64,000 nt of DNA, taken from NCBI RefSeq assembly GCF_900142165.1, contig NZ_FQZY01000010.1, positions 47,495-111,494 on the forward strand. Direction: 5' to 3'. The notes under the pieces are model-generated. The model was not told the DNA's origin and ran no database searches. It worked only from the letters and a program-made list of their open reading frames with translations. The stretch comes from Hespellia stercorisuis DSM 15480. GTDB lineage: Bacteria; Bacillota; Clostridia; Lachnospirales; Lachnospiraceae. This document shows, piece by piece, positions 60,760 through 64,000 of the stretch. The stretch's first letter is position 1. Every line of letters begins with the position of its first letter. A program made the position numbers and the translations under genes.

Positions 60760-63233
60760 AACTAAAAAAGGTTCGCAAATACAAAAAGATAAAACGGATG
60801 CCAGGGAGAAGTGAAATCAGAAAACGGGTCTGTCTTTACATGGTGATCGGAATGACATGCCTCATGACCTGTACCTCCACCATAAACTGCGTTGGATACG
60901 TGAAAGCGCAGGAAACAAAACGAAGGAGCGAATATGAGGACTCTGGAAAGATAAAACAATACGAACTTGAAATTTCCAGAAAGCCGGGCAGTTTTGGATA
61001 TTATACAGAAAAACCGGAGGTGTCGATTCGGACAAAAGATGATACGGCAGTTACAAAGTACGAATTTACAGATGCAGAGGGGAAAACAGTAGGCGGGGAA
61101 CTGAAACGTGCAGGAGATAAGAAACTTATTGCGTCGAACTGTATGAAGGAGGGGGAGAACAGCCTGAAAGTATGGATGGAGGCACCCCATGAGGTGATAT
61201 CGGATCCCGACCCGGAGCCCGATCCAGAACCAGATCCTGACCCGGAGCCGGAACCGGACCCGAAGCCAGAACCTGACCCAGAGCCGGAGTCCAAGCCCGA
61301 CCCGGTTCCCGACCCGAAGCCAGATTCAGAGTCCGCACCCGACCCAGTTCCCAATCCGGAACCGGAGCCCAAGCCCGACCCGGCTCCCAACCCAAAGCTG
61401 GAGCCCAAGCCCAATCCCAATCCTGCCCCCGACCCGGAGCCAGATCCCAAGCCCGACCCAGAGCCCAAGCCCGATCCCGATCCAGAGCCCAAGCCAGATC
61501 CAGAGCCAGATCCGGAGCCAGAACCCAAGCCCGATCCCGATCCTGCCCCGGTAATAGTCTGGGAAGTTGTTGAGAAAAGTGTGCAGCAGCATATATTTCG
61601 AATAGATACTAAAGCCCCGGGCAAAGTGTCGCTAAGCTATGAGCGGGATCCGAGTGAGGGCATACTATTTTACAATACTCCGGCCAGGCTGGTGATTCGG
61701 AAAAGTGGAAATGAGGAGGACCTGAAGGGAATTTGTTATAAGATTGGTGAGGAGCCGGAGCAGCTGGCTGAAAATGAGGAAGTGGAGCTTTTACTGCCAT
61801 TGGGCTTTTATGGAACGGTACAGGCATCAGCACTGGACAAGGCAGGAAACCGCAGTGAACCGGTCACTTCGGTGGTATTCCTCTGTGAGTCGGTTCAACC
61901 AGCGATTTCGATGACGGCACCGCGAGGATTTGAGACATGGTATGACCAGGAGACGCAGATACAGGTGCGTGTGGAGGATACCGGACTTTCAGCAGGGCTG
62001 GAGAATGTGAAGTGTTTTGTGAACGGTGTTCAGGTGACGCAGAATCATCCGCCGGTATGGGAGAATGAGAATGTCGCGACTGTTGCAATCCCGGTTCAGG
62101 AGGTTTCCGAAAAAGGAAGTGTAATTCCGGTCATTGTCGAGGCGGCAGACAGGGCCGGCAACGTGAACAGCCACACAGAATTACTGCATATAGACAAGCA
62201 AAAACCGGAGATTGAGGTGAAGGATCAGGACGGAAAGCAAGTGGAGGATTGTATGATTACAAGCAGAAGCCTTGATGTCATCTGCGAGATTCGCGAGGAA
62301 AATGTGTTGAAAGGTGCATCAGTCCAAGGAAGTCTGACGGATGTTGAGGAAACATCCAGAGAGTTACCAGAAGCCATCTGGGACAGTAAGGAAGGAAAAC
62401 AGACTGCACATTTGAAACTGGAGGAAAACGGAGTGTATCAGATCACTGTATCGGCGGAGGATGCGGCAGGTCATAGCGTCGCAAAGAACAGGCAGATTCT
62501 CATTGATAAGGAGAACCCGGTCATCCGTTATGTAGAACAGCTGGATGGAAACTTTTTGCGCTACTTCCAGTGGAACTACGAGCTGAGAGAAATGATCCAG
62601 GATCATACCTCCTACACGTATGAGATGCAGCTGGACGGGAAAGCCTATCGTACTGGGGAGAAAATCACGGGAGAAGGCCGCCATACCCTTCAGGTCAGAG
62701 CCACAGATGCCGCAGGAAACGAGGCGGAGAAGCATGCCGAATTTACAATTGACCACACAGCACCTTCTGTAGTGTTTGGAAATGTAAAGGATGGGGCAGT
62801 CTACGAGGACAATGTTACGCTGGCAGTCAGCCTGAAAAATGCTTCTGATAAAATAACAGAGATTACGATAGACGGGGAAAAGCAGCAGATAGATAAAAGC
62901 AGCCAGGTATTTCGGTTCCCGTTTCAGGAAAAAGGAAATTATTCGGTGGCAGTAAAAGCGGAGGATATCGCAGGTAACCGTACAGAGCAGAGCGTGCATT
63001 TTCGCATCCGGGAGCAGTCCGTACTATCGGCGAAGGTAGTGCAGCCGATTCGAAGAGTATTTACCAGACGTCCTTCAAAGACAGAAAAGGAGAACGAAAA
63101 AAAGGCGGAAAAGTCCTCTTTTTCTATACTGGCACGGGTAATTATTTATGGAGTAATAGGTGTGGCCATACTGGGAGGCGTTCTGGGAGGAGGTTTTCTG
63201 TTGTTGCATAGAAGAAGCAGAAAAGCAGATTAA
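60732..63233 (+). CDS. Proline-rich multi-Ig surface protein with membrane anchor
   Basis: An 833-residue protein. An N-terminal basic region and a membrane/signal segment (residues ~35-55) are followed by an early domain and a long Pro-Asp/Glu-Lys linker (158-273) made of PDPEPDPEP-type repeats. Several bacterial Ig-like domains follow, with motifs DKAGNRSEPV, DRAGNVNS, DAAGHSVAKN, DAAGNEAEKH and DIAGNRTEQS. It ends with a membrane helix and RRSRKAD. It should be a cell-surface stalk-like protein. It overlaps the pseudokinase gene by 28 bp, with GGAG upstream, so both are translated together and may form a complex; this is inference. Confidence 0.75.
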   Translation: MDRKRRKRIELKKVRKYKKIKRMPGRSEIRKRVCLYMVIGMTCLMTCTSTINCVGYVKAQETKRRSEYEDSGKIKQYELEISRKPGSFGYYTEKPEVSIRTKDDTAVTKYEFTDAEGKTVGGELKRAGDKKLIASNCMKEGENSLKVWMEAPHEVISDPDPEPDPEPDPDPEPEPDPKPEPDPEPESKPDPVPDPKPDSESAPDPVPNPEPEPKPDPAPNPKLEPKPNPNPAPDPEPDPKPDPEPKPDPDPEPKPDPEPDPEPEPKPDPDPAPVIVWEVVEKSVQQHIFRIDTKAPGKVSLSYERDPSEGILFYNTPARLVIRKSGNEEDLKGICYKIGEEPEQLAENEEVELLLPLGFYGTVQASALDKAGNRSEPVTSVVFLCESVQPAISMTAPRGFETWYDQETQIQVRVEDTGLSAGLENVKCFVNGVQVTQNHPPVWENENVATVAIPVQEVSEKGSVIPVIVEAADRAGNVNSHTELLHIDKQKPEIEVKDQDGKQVEDCMITSRSLDVICEIREENVLKGASVQGSLTDVEETSRELPEAIWDSKEGKQTAHLKLEENGVYQITVSAEDAAGHSVAKNRQILIDKENPVIRYVEQLDGNFLRYFQWNYELREMIQDHTSYTYEMQLDGKAYRTGEKITGEGRHTLQVRATDAAGNEAEKHAEFTIDHTAPSVVFGNVKDGAVYEDNVTLAVSLKNASDKITEITIDGEKQQIDKSSQVFRFPFQEKGNYSVAVKAEDIAGNRTEQSVHFRIREQSVLSAKVVQPIRRVFTRRPSKTEKENEKKAEKSSFSILARVIIYGVIGVAILGGVLGGGFLLLHRRSRKAD
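61203..61550 (+). repeat. Low-complexity PDPEP-coding repeat
   Basis: About 350 bp of degenerate 6- and 12-bp units (CCCGACCCGGAGCC-like) coding for alternating proline and acidic or lysine residues. The opposite strand gives long glycine/serine open frames that are artefacts. Confidence 0.9.
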
Positions 63234-63274
63234 TTGTGAGCAGTCATCCGACAAAAAATGTCTAGAAAGGGAGG

Positions 63275-63305
63275 ATGCCGGGTAATCCTTTCGGATTCCC
63301 GGCAT
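63275..63305 (+). terminator. Hairpin after the Ig-protein gene
   Basis: ATGCCGGGTAATCC / GGATTCCCGGCAT stem (arms 63275-63288 and 63293-63305) with one bulge and a 4-base loop, 41 bp after the stop. The T-run is poor, so termination may be weak. Confidence 0.5.
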
Positions 63306-63483
63306 GTATTATGAAAAAGTTTATTCCAAATAGTATTGTAATACTAGATAATGGTGTTTTTAATTTATTTCCTTCATTTGATATACTTAGTATACTGAAG
63401 AGTCGTGAAGAATTAATGTTAATTAGATGAAGGTTTTTTTAATGATATATGAATAAATTATGAACACCTGTTTCGCTAAAAAA
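63306..63483. other. AT-rich intergenic stretch without a gene
   Basis: Very AT-rich. It holds a small hairpin CTTCA...TATAC-TTA-GTATA...TGAAG near 63,372-63,400 and an ATGAAGG plus T-run at 63,427-63,440 that could terminate transcription with CCTTCAT at 63,371. No coding signal or promoter was recognised with confidence. Confidence 0.5.
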
Positions 63484-63669
63484 CTAACATTGTCTGCGAT
63501 AAGCGAAATCCGGCATACCGTCCTTTTTGGGAATTTCAACATCTCCCTGAATCAATGGCCTGGCGTATGCGATGAACTTTTCGTTCACATCGGATCCGTC
63601 GCTGCTGATCCAGTCTAATGGAACTGTTTTTTCTTCATTGCAGATTTTATTTACATCTTTTGTAACTGT
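63484..63669 (-). pseudogene. C-terminal remnant of a 6-phosphofructokinase-like gene
   Basis: The minus-strand frame ends with a stop at 63484-63486. It encodes 61 residues containing VPLDWISSDGSDVNEKF and AYARPLIQGDVEIPKKDG. This resembles the C-terminus of PfkA/PPi-type phosphofructokinases, where a conserved PLIQGE segment follows a G-x-D-V-T motif. An in-frame stop lies directly upstream at 63,670-63,672, next to the IS66 transposase gene. The rest of the gene is absent from the window. Confidence 0.55.
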
Positions 63670-63680
63670 TCAGAACTCCA

Positions 63681-64000
63681 TTAGTTAAAGATGATATCGG
63701 AATTCCCTAAAAGGGCTTCTCTGATTGCTGTAAAAGCATTTATTCCATGCTTATGAGCAGTCCCAATATAGCTCATGATTGTAAGATATTCCTGTGCGCC
63801 TTCCTCACTGCGAAAACATCCTGAGACCTTGGTTTTAACCTTAATCATGCGCAAATCACGTTCCGCAAGGTTATTATCAAACGGAACACAGAGATTCTTT
63901 ATAAATAAGCAGACTGATGCCTTGTAATTCACAAGTCTGTCAATTAGATTTAGTACCTTGGTCTTTTTCTTTCGACCACGCTTTTTGGTTGTGACTTCTG
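63681..64000 (-). mobile_element. IS66-family transposase, 3' part (continues past window edge)
   Basis: On the minus strand the frame enters from beyond base 64000 and ends at 63,681. RGRKKKTKVLNLIDRLVNYK and VPFDNNLAERDLRMIKVK followed by KVSGCFRSEEGAQEY are strong IS66 DDE transposase signatures. The catalytic glutamate lies in the NNLAERDLR motif. The 5' end and partner orfs lie outside the window. It abuts a phosphofructokinase remnant within ~15 bp, so one end of the element may lie at about 63,670. Confidence 0.88.

Noticed and set aside
61001..61624. Minus-strand frame rich in Gly-Ser repeats
   Set aside because: It is the reverse complement of the proline-rich coding repeat, not an independent gene.

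Overview
The window looks like a chromosomal stretch of a gut-type Clostridia, most probably a Lachnospiraceae (Blautia / Ruminococcus / Dorea-like). This rests on strong AGGAG-type ribosome binding sites, moderate GC with AT-rich gaps, Gram-positive cell-surface proteins (an LCP ligase, lipoproteins, YfhO), and protein families such as DUF3048, DUF4214 and F420-beta-like capsule proteins. No database search was possible, so the taxonomy is an inference.

Region 1 (about 1-33,150) is one long plus-strand surface-polysaccharide locus. It opens with the 3' part of an LCP-family ligase. A nucleotide-sugar 4,6-dehydratase, a PLP aminotransferase and a PglC-like initiating phosphoglycosyltransferase follow, an order resembling the start of a bacillosamine-type pathway. 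Then come many GT2 and GT4 glycosyltransferases, a Wzy-like polymerase, two Wzx-like flippases, UDP-glucose dehydrogenase, a UDP-glucuronate-4-epimerase-like enzyme, a polysaccharide pyruvyl transferase, an Fe-S F420-beta-like protein and a DUF1919 protein. The locus ends in four large multi-pass membrane proteins, two of which look paralogous, and a DPM1/GtrB-like transferase.

Region 2 (33,260-41,360) is cell-surface housekeeping. It holds a DUF3048 lipoprotein, a convergent secreted 5'-nucleotidase with a two-way terminator between them, UDP-galactopyranose mutase, and a secreted papain-family protease with FN3 modules.

Region 3 (41,390-54,160) is a urea module. A hybrid histidine kinase and an AraC-type response regulator precede a complete urtABCDE urea ABC importer. 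These are followed by a soluble receiver/kinase protein, a cytidylate-kinase-like protein and the urease structural genes ureA, ureB and ureC. A terminator follows ureC, and no ureD, ureE, ureF or ureG is present.

Region 4 (54,160-58,800) is a scarred accessory segment. It contains a putative ADP-ribosyltransferase-fold toxin (DUF3990) with an HTH partner, and a LysR gene that has lost its 5' end. The LysR remnant abuts the last ~36 codons of a DASS-type (tartrate/succinate-like) transporter. Intact L-tartrate dehydratase genes ttdA and ttdB come next, then a transposase-like fragment and a small GtrA-family gene. The simplest reading is a deletion that removed the regulator's start and most of the transporter.

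Region 5 (58,800-64,000) begins with a non-coding stretch carrying a set of hairpins and an 11-bp tandem repeat. Two translationally overlapping genes follow: a membrane pseudokinase with helical/TPR-like repeats, and a secreted proline-rich multi-Ig membrane-anchored protein. The window ends in a remnant of a phosphofructokinase C-terminus beside the 3' part of an IS66 transposase. No tRNA, rRNA or CRISPR array was seen.
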